A stretch of 64,000 nt of DNA from Lepidurus packardi (taxonomy: Eukaryota > Arthropoda > Branchiopoda > Notostraca > Triopsidae): the NCBI GenBank assembly GCA_023053545.1, contig JAKZAN010000007.1, positions 3,410,001-3,474,000 of the forward strand, in the 5' to 3' direction. Below the pieces are notes generated by a model that saw only the letters and a program-made list of their open reading frames with translations, did no database searches and was not told the DNA's origin. Position 1 is the first letter of the stretch; each line of letters starts with the position of its first letter. The position numbers and the translations under genes were made by a program. This document shows, piece by piece, positions 47,001-53,992 of the stretch.

Positions 47001-47129
47001 AGAAATACAGCATTGAAAAAACCATCCTTGACAATATTCAAACTGATATGTATTTCTTATTTTATTACAGAAAGATATTGTTCTGGGAGAGAAACTTTAA
47101 TTATTACATCAAAGCACGCAATTATGTGA
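29022..47129 (+). CDS. low-complexity His-Glu-Pro-Gly frame split by the gypsy insertion
   Basis: Putative exon 1 is 29022-29331, rich in HEPGQP repeats and then Arg-Ala-Leu repeats. It ends at a donor gtaatg. Its natural acceptor (ttttattacag) is at 47060-47070, beyond the gypsy element. Without gypsy the intron would be 94 bp. Joining G to AAAGATATTG keeps the frame for 18 more codons to a TGA at 47127-47129. I do not recognise the protein and the repeats leave both strands open, so coding is uncertain. The site is useful mainly because it suggests gypsy landed in a short intron. Confidence 0.3.
29078..29230 (+). repeat. 18-bp minisatellite (ccggggcaaccacacgag)
   Basis: About eight imperfect copies of an 18-bp unit with ccggag variants, followed at 29226-29288 by ggctcgta(c/g) repeats. 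Confidence 0.85.
29393..29692 (+). repeat. gypsy 5' LTR (300 bp)
   Basis: TG...CA ends. Contains a TATA box TATAAAAAG at 29605-29613 and an internal duplication of gtcgaggtcagaggacc (29508 and 29553 regions). The last ~131 bp match 46904-47033, with at least one base change (ccatccG/Ttgaca) and one A-run difference. Confidence 0.88.
29697..29714 (+). promoter_or_regulatory. gypsy primer binding site (tRNA-Leu type)
   Basis: tggtgtcagaagtgggat begins four bases after the LTR. It would pair with the 3' end of a tRNA-Leu (assignment from memory of tRNA ends; moderate confidence). Several Ty3/gypsy lineages use a Leu primer. Confidence 0.65.
29954..31036 (+). pseudogene. gag: gypsy Gag
   Basis: A single frame from 29954 to 31036 is interrupted by TAA at 30491-30493; both halves are in the same frame. 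The first half is a capsid-like domain (FSGGPEEDVEHWAETL, WDDWKIALQKAFG). The second half ends in two zinc knuckles, CYQCGREGHIARDC and CFRCDKAGHIARNC, for RNA binding and packaging. The premature stop removes both knuckles, so this copy cannot make full Gag. Confidence 0.88.
31072..33198 (+). pseudogene. pol: gypsy Pol, first part: protease, RT, start of RNase H
   Basis: Protease has VDSGASCSLI near the start and VILGVDWM later. The frame shifts by +1 near 32000. From 32003 the RT reads LPRIDDILDRIG, FTSLDLASGYWQ, MPFGLCNAPATFQ and VYLDDILIFG (catalytic YLDD intact). The connection and RNase H start follow (IHTDASYEGLGAVL). The coding sequence is cut at 33198 after GRPFK by the TTAA transposon and resumes at 45739 in the same frame. 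The few codons after 33198 belong to the inserted element. Confidence 0.9.
33242..33521. mobile_element. ~280-bp fold-back MITE
   Basis: The left end aaattcgggggctgat...aaaactactc is mirrored at the right end gagtagtttttat...atcagcccccgaattt. An inner pair, catctactgcaagtgat and atcacttgcagtagat, is also inverted, so most of the element can fold on itself. Non-coding. The target duplication is not clear. Confidence 0.75.
33522..34596. other. left non-coding part of the TTAA element
   Basis: No recognisable gene. A frame at 33554-33769 contains CGGIGKVCSRCKK but resembles nothing I know. The rest is AT-rich. Confidence 0.45.
34597..34945 (+). repeat. BEL/Pao 5' LTR
   Basis: TGTTCC...GAACA. 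Contains tatatattc near 34740 and an AATAAA near 34878. Confidence 0.95.
34950..34965 (+). promoter_or_regulatory. BEL/Pao primer binding site (tRNA-Gly)
   Basis: tggtgcatcgaccggg begins four bases after the LTR and is complementary, with about one mismatch, to the 3' end of tRNA-Gly(GCC). tRNA-Gly is a known primer of this group. Confidence 0.75.
35125..40767 (+). CDS. gag-pol: BEL/Pao Gag-Pol polyprotein (1,880 aa)
   Basis: Uninterrupted frame from an ATG 180 bp after the LTR. Domains in order (residues approximate): coiled N-terminus (1-110). DUF1759-type Gag (258-430, VDIKPFSGDPKDWPLF). Zinc-binding region (476-550, CSFC...CCFRCLSPSHISKDC). Aspartic protease of the DUF1758 type (605, LLDSGCQSTLI). 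Reverse transcriptase (896-1040, VRVVFDASAKFKG and VSADIAKMYHQV). RNase H (1195, FSDASEDGYGAVAY). Integrase zinc site (1512-1560, HMNLAHAS...CAYCKKG). Integrase core with GIDFFGP, TDNGTNF and GGSWERL (about 1584, 1646, 1696). DUF5641-like C-terminus (GDIVLVVD, GRVTQVFPG). Odd point: the RT catalytic box reads FYVDNYLDS at residues 1021-1029, so the second aspartate of YVDD is Asn. Confidence 0.95.
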   Translation: MSGDDSELETEMMDDPKLLKRLRTVSKQNLLQLTDEIQSHIDRRKSRSALRVLQKQLQAKLDDCKSFNSKYIEAANLNAQQIKTANLYYATIEKTAQSYFDKIGEYFQNYQTDAPSSGESRNSQKSASDDESGDDDSSGSEAQFQLPRPSKRRPNVDIEKICDKKFQEMESKLLTRFERLLISHSRQPDPYAQENYHAPNRTPPNFESAPRQFRLFSASEVSEASSKNATRTYPDSWIFEQTHTGRGHASNCCNGQLSKVDIKPFSGDPKDWPLFIANFKSMIHDVLPTDDQRIAYLRELLAPDVRKSIAHCLTNPSHYHKALQDLRRRYGNPQLICGEYIKTLLNLPYVKANDFQSLKTFATELHGAVSMLEDDGYTNDVDSTATLEQILTKLPNNLRNKWGKKTMYMQPKRPGLRDLDAWLDDMVMGSKFCPPITKPQRDNSSREATKQTDQKKSHVKDKGLVLTTTIDASQALTCSFCDNAHKNSSCPTLRNMTVDKRIELAKTKKCCFRCLSPSHISKDCKQTKTCNQDGCKGRHNPLLHGAPRVYGNNPNNSPPTDNAPKEASPHVGHISQEVKERILLAVVPITLVNNDKTLQTYALLDSGCQSTLIKQEAAKLLGLKGEPRLLRPGTFHGKDPVFHGEIVKLSIQSRDMSTRFDNVTALSVPVLQGTRDRIYWPKEKLQWQHIADLEIPPLDASKVMVIIGRNVGDAHDVFDKRKPPKGQQGPKAILTPFGWCVVDDYPMKSKKSRDEISVFHVHFSYDDDSSIHNSLQRFWEIETSGTVKHSLLPVDEEKAIKSLQETTKNIGDRYEIGLMWKNNPPMLLNNYAYALDRFSSLEKRLIRDTNLCQQYEKTIKEYLDAGYAERAEPLNEASGRIWYLPHHAVVNPNKPGKVRVVFDASAKFKGSCLNDFLLKGPDFLNTLLQPFLLFRSRPVAVSADIAKMYHQVRVPDEDKSALRFIWKKPGSENKPEIFQMRVHVFGAVSSPATCMYALQRTATDNRQLYPKTADKIFSNFYVDNYLDSFDTTTEAVDASREITELLSKGGFTLTKWTSNSREVLKTIDPGGWINPELNLNNDDLPTERTLGVLWNCEDDTFVFKVNSTKPAKTKREILSHVSSIYDPFGFLAPLCLLAKIILQSLWRHGTNWDEEPPPQILDDWDNWRRSLQSLDQLKIPRCLRCNGKPTSLQLHIFSDASEDGYGAVAYLRTTHLTEQPEVRFVISKTRVAPIKHVTIPRLELCGAVLSVRLACLICPAVGVALNRVTFWSDSKTTLQWIYSTKRKFKAFVGNRVSEILESTNATQWRHVPGTFNPADICSRGSSADSPEFQTWFTGPKFLLRDSEDWPSNFEFAEPEDDEINVDPWIGTIEHSEQSIITPLLERYSSITKTLRVIAFVLRFIDRVKQASKRETTINPARPKYLTANELKKSMQVCVRSAQEQEFHKEIRAIVKNGSTFKESSIVKLAPFLDEDHILRIGGRLKNSSLEHDAKHPVILPSKHRLTELLIIDAHMNLAHASTERTLHELRSKFWIIKGRQTVKSVLKQCAYCKKGKAKPNPPFMADLPVARVEPFNPPFTFTGIDFFGPLLVTVKRSTEKRWGCLFTCMTTRAIHLELCHKLDADSFLLSFRRFIARRRTPAKCFTDNGTNFVAGEREIREGIENWNKEKIANAMSAKGIEWQFTPPAAPHFGGSWERLIKSAKIALAAVLKGQKTNDEILYTVFTEIESLLNGRPLTYLSVDPSDPDPLTPNHFLYGERKTNAPPDVIHEKEILSRRRWRAAQAITNQFWRRWIKEYLPLLTERKKWSLKQENIKVGDIVLVVDVNTPRGHWPIGRVTQVFPGKDQIVRTVEVKTQHGTYIRPATKLCVFEKQSDTEAT
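40803..41151 (+). repeat. BEL/Pao 3' LTR
   Basis: Same length and, as read, the same sequence as 34597-34945. It is preceded by a purine-rich stretch (acgggggccggga) at about 40790-40802, the likely plus-strand primer. Confidence 0.95.
41163..44235 (-). CDS. TTAA-transposon transposase with C-terminal YqaJ exonuclease (977 aa)
   Basis: Three exons: 44235-44113 (41 codons, ATG, MGSKRNSGHFKRKKNPREYL), 44041-43826 (72 codons) and 43757-41163 (864 codons plus stop). All introns are phase 0, with donors gttagt and gtgagt and acceptors ending cctag. Residues about 170-640 form a Mutator-like transposase region with VIGDGGWSQRSHGTRY, DTRNKFCSVC, HFIGDGDSSTF and TTNAAERFMSSVAK. Residues about 735-930 are a YqaJ/lambda-exonuclease fold of the PD-(D/E)XK type: RRNRVTASLFG, GASPDGVVEKDGLIEIKCP and YYYQIQGQLEVTG. 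The assignments come from motif recognition. The protein probably cuts and moves the TTAA element; the nuclease role is unknown. No stops or frameshifts were seen. Exon 2 is a near-copy of the start of exon 3. Confidence 0.85.
43577..44090 (-). repeat. tandem exon-intron duplication in the YqaJ transposase gene
   Basis: The stretch from the acceptor ccattctcctag through ANGITEQSSPVAERSNDED...PELLRGVK (exon 2) recurs as the first ~65 codons of exon 3 (ANAITEQSSP...PELLRGVK), with the upstream intron (gttagcgttatgaattt) also duplicated. Period about 285 bp. Differences include one extra His codon and several substitutions, so the duplication is not brand new. Frame and splice phases are preserved. 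Confidence 0.88.
44656..45186 (+). CDS. second gene of the TTAA element, Arg-rich 176-aa protein
   Basis: Frame MDPFMRQFAENLMGN... to EEQKKME, divergent from the transposase, with about 420 bp of shared upstream DNA and an AATAAA near 45310. It is strongly basic in the middle (RGRSIQGYVNYRDRRDF, NQRRRERRQQVD) with an acidic, Asn/Glu-rich C-terminus. I do not recognise a domain. Its position inside the element, its clean frame and its divergent promoter region suggest an accessory protein, perhaps nucleic-acid binding. That role is inference. Confidence 0.6.
   Translation: MDPFMRQFAENLMGNARLLLIREEEERGRSGVSRGRSIQGYVNYRDRRDFTHPYNGRARVSQHGRIRPEVPQATNFAPRGANPRFLEENDNTRAYTRNQRRRERRQQVDVGMENFFRDLGRHISDGNIDLPDNIRSFYMLQAHLTPENGSNGVRAPPDQEFRQMSINENEEQKKME
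45187..45720. other. right non-coding end of the TTAA element
   Basis: AT-rich with no gene seen; it leads into the terminal inverted repeat at 45721-45734. Confidence 0.5.
45739..46903 (+). pseudogene. pol: gypsy Pol, second part: RNase H end and integrase
   Basis: Resumes with VITDNTAVTYLFHK and the RNase H end (KANVVADALSRSP). The integrase follows, with an HHCC zinc site (HDSFAGGHLG...CRTCQQRK) and the catalytic triad in GIDHVGPF, SDRGTGF and NGLCERVNRT. The frame ends abruptly after LFPWPEDVWMYG, where a deletion joins pol to the middle of the 3' LTR, so the C-terminus of integrase and the start of the LTR are missing. Confidence 0.9.
46904..47033 (+). repeat. gypsy 3' LTR, 5'-truncated (130 bp)
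   Basis: Matches 29562-29692 including the TATAAAAAG box. About 170 bp of the LTR start is missing. The flanking ATAT duplication proves that this is the true right end. Confidence 0.88.
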
Positions 47130-47322
47130 ACGGCGTAAAAATTCGACCTGGTGATATATATGGAAAACATAAAACCATATGATAATCGCTTTTATCAAAG
47201 AAATAACTCAGATAAAGGGCAACAGCATACTGTGTTTGATGGCGAATTGGCGGAGACAAAAATCAGTATATGGCATATCGCTCTATGGCGTATTCGCATA
47301 AATGGTATGGGGAGTTTAAAAA

Positions 47323-47547
<225 letters not shown>

Positions 47548-47700
47548 AATGTGTGTGAATTAATGTATGTGAATATACCTTTCAGTGTGTATGCAATTTG
47601 TATGACGGATGTCAGTGGATTTACTTTTGACATTTCAAAATAAATATACGAAATCTAGTTACTGAGAAAATAACTTAATGCAGCATTCTACGGACGACCT

Positions 47701-48000
47701 TACCATAGGACGAGGAATGGAAAATCCTAGATAGTTATATGGAAAAGACTAGGGAAATGAAATGGATAATTGATGGAAAAGCTATTGAAATAGATGGAAA
47801 GCAATAGAAAAATCGATGGAAATCGATTGAAAACCATGGAAACGTAATGAAAATCGATGCAATATCTATGAAAAAATCTATCGAAAGCAATCGCTTTCGT
47901 TAAATTTTCCATCGAGTTTTCGATGGAAATCGATTGGTAATTGGGCTAAAAAACCGCTTTCGTTCCATGGAAAATTCCATGGTACACATCGTCAAATTTT
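47701..48000. repeat. degenerate gatggaaa / ccatgg repeat region
   Basis: Loose repetition of atggaaa, atcgatgg and ccatggaaa over about 250 bp, with both orientations present. No coding potential. Similar in flavour to 20560-20746 but not alignable over length. Confidence 0.5.
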
Positions 48001-48117
48001 ACATGGATTTGACTTGGAAATGCCACACTTTTTTTTGCCGGGCTGATATTAATATTCCAATACATCTCAGTCGTGTCACGGTGTGTGGTACCCCTTTTTA
48101 CCTTCACACCCATAAAC

Positions 48118-48600
48118 TCAATTCACAACCATACATCGAATTCACAATCATAAATACAATTCAGCTTGAAAACTTAAATCACAACTTTGCTGAATATAAT
48201 TGCTGATGTATAACTCGCAGATTATTTGGAAACACGAATCACAACTTTGCTGCATATAGCTGCGTTCTGCGAGTAAGACTATCAGACTTCGTGGAAACTA
48301 AAAATCACAACTTTGCTGAATATAATTGCTGATGTATAACTCGCAGATTATTTGGAAACACGAATCACAACTTTGCTGCATATAGCTGCGTTCTGCGAGT
48401 AAGACTATCAGACTTCGTGGAAACTAAAAATCACAACTTTGCTGAATGTAATTGCTGATGTATAACTCGCAGATTATTTGGAAACACGAATCACAACTTT
48501 GCTGCATATAGCTGCGTTCTGCGAGTAAGACTATCAGACTTCGTGGAAACTAAAAATCACAACTTTGCTGCACATAGCTGCACCCTGCGAGTAAAACTCC
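48118..48600. repeat. 126-bp satellite made of two ~63-bp half units
   Basis: acaactttgctg starts at 48181, 48307, 48433 and 48559 (period 126), and again in the middle of each unit. Each unit therefore has two related halves: one with ataattgctgatgtataac, one with atagctgcgttctgcgag. Copies differ by single bases. Confidence 0.9.
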
Positions 48601-48680
48601 CAAACTACCTTTGACTACCTTGACACTTATTGACATGAATACGGCAATAAAATGCGAAGTCAATCAAAAAATTGCTATTG

Positions 48681-51567
48681 CTAATTAGTATTGCTTTGCG
48701 AAATGCAAAGCAATACTACATTATCCCTTTCATTAACACAGACAAGGCATAGGTACTGAATGTCATGTAAGTCGTCCATTGGTATATCATTTAGGCATAA
48801 ATCTGGCTGCTGCTTGTGAGCGCAAGTTATATGAAACCAAGATTTGCACACACTGCAACAAACCCAAGTAATATCATCAGCAAGGTCGTCATCGGGATCA
48901 TTTCGTTTGTTGCAACCAGCGCAGAGTTGCGGTACGATGTCATCTAAAACGTCGGCAGGATGATCCTGAGATCCATGTCTCTGAAAGGCATTCGATGGTT
49001 TGTTACTGTACGGCTTGCGCGTCCTATGAAATTCTCTTTGAGGTATAAATTGGGCATTAGAACGGACGTCAGTTAATTTTTCGAACGTCTCTTTTAAAAT
49101 CTTTTCCTCTGGTGGTCTACTGTTAATAAATCTTGCTGTAGCCATAGCAGCCTCCAAATCGGAGATGTTTCGAGGATCAGTTGTTAACGCATTAAGAATC
49201 GCGTAGCAGTCTTTGCGAATGTTTGCGATGGAAAGAGCAAGCGGTTTAGTTTTTCTAGCACACTTTTCTAGCTGGGCATTTTCAGCGATCTGTTGCTCTA
49301 CTAATGCCGCTCTTATTACACGCGACTGACGCAGATTGTCACTTAAAACCGGGGTAACTCTATGGATATGCTTGCAGACGAAATGATAATTATAAAAATC
49401 GTCACACGAGCACCAAAATACTTCCCTGCAAGCTCCGCAAAATCCACATCGATTAATGCAGTCGCACAATTCGTCGAAAAAGCGAACAACATCGTAATAC
49501 GTATCCGCCTGTTGTTGAGACTTGACCTTCCATGCATTTTTTCCCAGAACAATTACGTCTTCATCTTTAATAGTGTCGGATCGTTTGTGCCAGCGGTTAG
49601 TTTCCACAATAGTATTTGTACGCAAGCCTCTTTGACGAATTAAAACCTCCTTATAAGCTCTCTTCTTCGTGTATTTCTCGAGATCTTCAAATAGTGAGTC
49701 AAGTCTTTTATTACTCTTATTTTTCATCACACCATATTTCAATTCTTTATGGTGTGCTTCCGCAGTCATGTTTGTTCTAACTAGCATTTGTTCACAGTTA
49801 TAACCTGACCATTCACTTTCTCTAGGAACATAATACTCAACAAAGTAGGCGAAGAACAAGGGATGATGCTCTTCTGCGTACGTCAGAAAAGCTTGCAAAC
49901 GTCTTTGAAAAACACTTTGGTCTCTAATCCGGATTAAATGGCCGAGTAGAGACAGTATGCTCTTGATAATGTCCGTGTCCGCACGGGGATGATCATGTAA
50001 CCTTTTGTGCCACGCTCTTTCTACATGCCAAATACAAATGCGCCTGGTGGTAGTCGAAACGTCAAAAACGTCTTTCCAGGCAAGCCAGAACTGATCTGCC
50101 ATGTCACTCATAAATTCCAAAGTTTGAACATTACCAACCCTTTCTTTAATTTTTGAAAAGAATAAACGATAAACTTCTCTATTTTCTCTATCACTTAGAA
50201 GGAAAGCAACCGGATAACCCGATCTATCTTCAGACAAGACGAGAAGCGTCGTCAAAACAAACATATAGTGGTTAACCTGGTATGTACTGTCTATGCATAC
50301 ACATTTATGGGCATACTTCCTTAAGGCTTCCTGTTGATCCTCGTACATAATGCCAAGAGCGAAGTTTATAACATCTAATTCGTTTCCTTCATCTGCAACA
50401 TCTTGCTTTTTATATAGAAATACCGGATTATATTCCTCTGTTGCCATTTGTTTGACCCACAAGTCAACGCTCTCAGAATCGATCTTATGTTTCCGGAAGA
50501 CACTCGGGTTTTTCTGAGCTAAGTTATGCAGATCTTTCATGGTAACGGCCTGATCCCTAGAAAGTCCATCACCGATGATGGTTTCTGCCATACAACTCTC
50601 AACAATTTTGCGTTTAGGGATTCCGATAAAAAGCTTCTGTTGTAATTCTTGTTCTGTTTCTTTATGAAGGCGACAACGTCCTGGTAAACGATCATGGCCA
50701 ACATGAGTTAGGCAACATGTAACATCAATTCTTTTTGTAAGGTGCCATACTTGCGCAATTATAAAGCTGGTACAATAAACATCTGTACGACAAGATTTTT
50801 AGTCGTTTCAGGGCACGTTTGCCCGTACCCTCACTTTTATACAAGAAAGAGCGATTGCACACGTAGGTTGTTGTACTGTAACTAGTGCACTTTCGAGCTC
50901 CCCTTCTATTACGAAAACTAACACATGCACTTCTTTCTATCTCTGTTTTCCATGACAAGAAACTGTTCTCGTCAGTAAAACTGAGTTCGTCTAGCTTGCA
51001 GGACAAACCATGACTGTTAGCATGCTCAACATAAGACGTCAGACGTGACAGCTTCGCTTCACAACCAGGGTAATAGCAAACTATTCTTGGTTGCTGTTCG
51101 AGCTTTCTCTTTTTTCTAGCAACACTACAGAATTCATCGTCAGAATCGGTGACTAAAGTACTGCAATTAATGGTATCAGCAGACACACTACCATCACTAA
51201 CACTGCTCTGAGACGCAGAACTTGTTACGGGGTCATAAGTCGGCTCTGACTGATCTAACTCGACTAAGGTATGCAATTGCTGTGTGTTACCTGAAATCAT
51301 GTCTAAAGAATAATCTTTGGCAACGCTATCACTACCACTGCTCTGAGACGCAGAATGTACTACTGGGTCATGAATCAGCTCTGACTGATCTAACTCGACT
51401 AAGCTAGGCAATTGCTGCTTGTCCACTGAAACCACGGTTAAAGACTGCTGCTCCTTGTCTACCGGGGCAATTAAGGGGATCTCCTCGAAAGTACTTGTTT
51501 CTTCTAATAGAAGAGAATGAACTACGTCTACATGACGGGTGAGCAGGTCTTTTCTAGTAAATTGCAA
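48681..51567 (-). pseudogene. MULE transposase with SWIM and PHD fingers (frameshifted)
   Basis: Upstream part (51567-50725): a C2H2-like stretch (FTRKDLLTRHVDVVH), Ser/Asp-rich repeats (LVELDQSE twice), CYYPGCEAKLSR...HANSH, then a FLYWCH/FAR1-like region. The frame breaks in an A run at about 50727-50735 (one-base difference). The next frame continues with VTCCLTHVGHD..., which completes that region, and then the 636-codon part. The core shows CIDSTYQVNHYMFVLTTLL, EFMSDMADQFW and ICIWHVERAWHKRL, a Mutator-like DDE transposase. A SWIM finger follows (CSCDDFYNYHFVCKH), then a C-terminal PHD finger (CAGC...WVCCSVCKSWFH...YLCLVC). Terminal repeats were not found. The frameshift may be real or a homopolymer error. 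Confidence 0.85.
48687..48717. repeat. perfect 13-bp hairpin at the MULE stop codon
   Basis: agtattgctttgc, loop gaaat, gcaaagcaatact. It overlaps the last codons of the transposase frame. Could be an element end or a transcript 3' structure. Confidence 0.7.
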
Positions 51568-52840
51568 ACTACATTGCAGGTGTGGAGAACGATCATTTTA
51601 AACTTAATTCCGATGACTAAGCAAGACCACATTTCGCTGACCCACATTTTGACAATATTTCGCCGACTTATAATTCTCAGCTCATATCTAGGATGCCGAG
51701 CGTCAGATCACTAGCTAATTTCCTTCTCACGCATCCGGTCAGTGGCGTAACTAGAATTACGCACAGTACGCACGTGCGTACCAAAATTTTCCAAATTAAG
51801 GGCGCCAAACTAACTTTAGGGCGCTAAATTTGTCGTAGGGCGGGAACTCATAATATGACTAAAATTGACATTAGAGCCACAAAAGAGTCTAGTTATCTTG
51901 TATAAAAAAGCATAGGGCGCTAGACCAAGCTTGTGTCATTCCCTCTCCAGTGCAATAAGCGTGTCCTGCTAAATGCAGAGCTCGGGACTGCCAGAGGCAA
52001 GCAACAGCGTTGAGCAAGTTTTGAAGAGGAAGACGCAAAGACAGAATCGCACAGGCGCAAGCGCAGCTCTCGGTATGCTCTGATTGTGAATATGTTTTGT
52101 GTTGATCCCTCCTCCCCACTGCACTCGTCGTCACTGCCTGCAACAGGCTTGGGCGGACTTGGAGTTGAATTGGACTTAAGTCCGGATCAAGTCCATTTTT
52201 TAGCAAATTTCGGAGTTGAACAAATCCGGCAAGTCCTTTTTCTAGTGATTTGAACTTGCACTTGGATTGTAAGCGAACTGTTATGGCCGGAATTGGAAGG
52301 GAGTTGGACTTCGACGCTAAGGGACTTAGATTATGGGAGAAATACAGAAAGTCCTTCCAGGAAAAGTTTCGTTAGGAAAAAGTTCGTGGTATTATGTAAG
52401 GCCTTTTTCAGCGAAGGTTCAATTGTGCTGTGCTACGGTTGTGCAAGGAACAGGCTGTTTCAGCGATATTGTGCGTGCCTTCTGTGCCGCGCAGTCCTGT
52501 TTCAGCGACTGTGCCTTGGACTGTGCGTCCAGTTGTGCTTTGGATCGAGGGAACAGCTCAAAAGCTGTGCCACAGCTCTGCTCCCTGTTTCCTGGCGCGG
52601 TAATTTCAAAAGTCAATGGGGAAAGGGACGAGAAATGTCTCTTGTGGGATTGTGAATCAATAAAATTTTATTCCTGGAAATACACGAGTTTGGAGAAAAG
52701 AAACTTGACATCCGCATTCATTACTTTCTTTTGATTTTCCATTACTTTTCCTGTTGTTGTAAACACTGTTTCTCATTCACAATACCGACATCGTTCGAAG
52801 AGAGTTTACCACAGTTAACCCCCCTTCGTTTTAACACGCC

Positions 52841-53933
52841 ATGGAGCATATTACCTTTGAGGAAATATTTCAGCGGGGAACTATAGTTCATCGTGATGAA
52901 GAACATTTTGTTTTTAGTGTCGATTTTCCAAACGGTAAGTATTACTACAATTTCTAAAAGTTTCTATATGTTTGCTTTAATGACTGAACTTACAGGTTCC
53001 CCCAAACACCTTGGCGTTCCGATTCAGTACATCCCTGACTATCTCCAGATCCTCCCAACACAGGAAGAACATGGTCCGCAAGTAGAAGAAAACGATGACG
53101 AAGACGGAGATCTGTGGACGAACAGAAGGAGCAAGGAGGCTCGAGCCAAGGACCATGAAGCCCGGTTAAAGCTGATCGCTATTCTTTCTCAAAGACGTTC
53201 GGAGATGGAAGACAAAAAAACTCCAAAGCTGGTTTTCTGGAATCTTGTAGCAGACCAGCTACGTCAAAAAGGCATCAACATACCGAAGACTGACGCGTCA
53301 AACAAAGTATACGCCCAGTGGAGGAAAATGAAGTCTACATATTCTGCTTACGTCGACAAAGCGAAAAATCAAACGGGGAACGGTCATGTCAGCCCTCCTT
53401 TATACTATGAGGAACTGCACGCTTTCATAGGTATTTTGTTAAATCTGCATGAAAAAATGAAGTTTTAAGAATATTTCATTTTAGGTGAAACTCATTCGAT
53501 CACTCCAGTGGCCTTGTCAGACTCCCTACAGGGTGGTGTACGAGCACCTGCACCCAACGAACTTGCCAAGGATGACTTATTGGAGGATGAAGACACGACC
53601 CTATCTACTTCTAGGCCCCGAAGACCAAACCGCGGAACCGAACAGTCTGAAAACTTGCTTAAGTGCATGGAGGATCTGAAGAGGCTCGAAGAAAAAAAAA
53701 TTAATATGCTGAAGGTATGTTCAGAAAAAACAATTTCAAATTGAATTGTAGAACTGAACTTGTGTTCTCTTTAGGAGCGCGAACAAAAAAGACAAGTGAG
53801 AGCCGAAGAAGAAGCGCGTTATCGGAAAGAAGTAGACGAAAAGAAGCTGAAAGCAACAGCAGACTTGGTGGATGCCATCAGAAGCCTTAAAAAAGGCGGA
53901 AAAAAGAGGCGTCGTAGCTCTGACTCGGAATAG
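52841..53933 (+). CDS. Harbinger Myb/SANT-like DNA-binding protein (305 aa)
   Basis: Four exons: 52841-52934, 52996-53430, 53485-53714, 53775-53933, all with GT/AG introns and consistent phase. The trihelix/SANT-like region includes DLWTNRRSKEARAKDHEARL, FWNLVADQLRQKGI and VYAQWRKMKSTYSAYV. An unstructured linker follows, then a highly charged C-terminal coiled coil (EEKKINMLK, EREQKRQVRAEEEARYRKE) and a basic tail KKGGKKRRR, a likely nuclear signal. In this superfamily the Myb-like partner helps bring the transposase to the nucleus and to the element ends. The stop is 59 bp from that of the convergent transposase; AATAAA is at 53985-53990. Confidence 0.85.
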
Positions 53934-53992
53934 ATTTTTACTGTTTCAAAGTGTTTTATATATATTTTTATATTGATTTCAGGAAATAAAGT

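Larger units (their letters stand above)
29393..47033 (+). mobile_element. Ty3/gypsy LTR retrotransposon, interrupted
   Basis: The element starts TGTTGCGG at 29393 and ends ...TTGACA at 47033, with a 4-bp duplication ATAT at 29389-29392 and 47034-47037. Order: 5' LTR, primer site, Gag, protease, RT, RNase H, [12.5-kb insertion], rest of RNase H, integrase, truncated 3' LTR. It is dead several times over: a stop in Gag, a frameshift before RT, the insertion, and a deletion joining the end of pol to the middle of the 3' LTR. Confidence 0.92.

Noticed and set aside
52293-52734. Plus-strand frames of 120 and 133 codons at the Harbinger left end
   Set aside because: They cover terminal and subterminal repeats (cagcga, tgtgc) and cross the element boundary; no domain.
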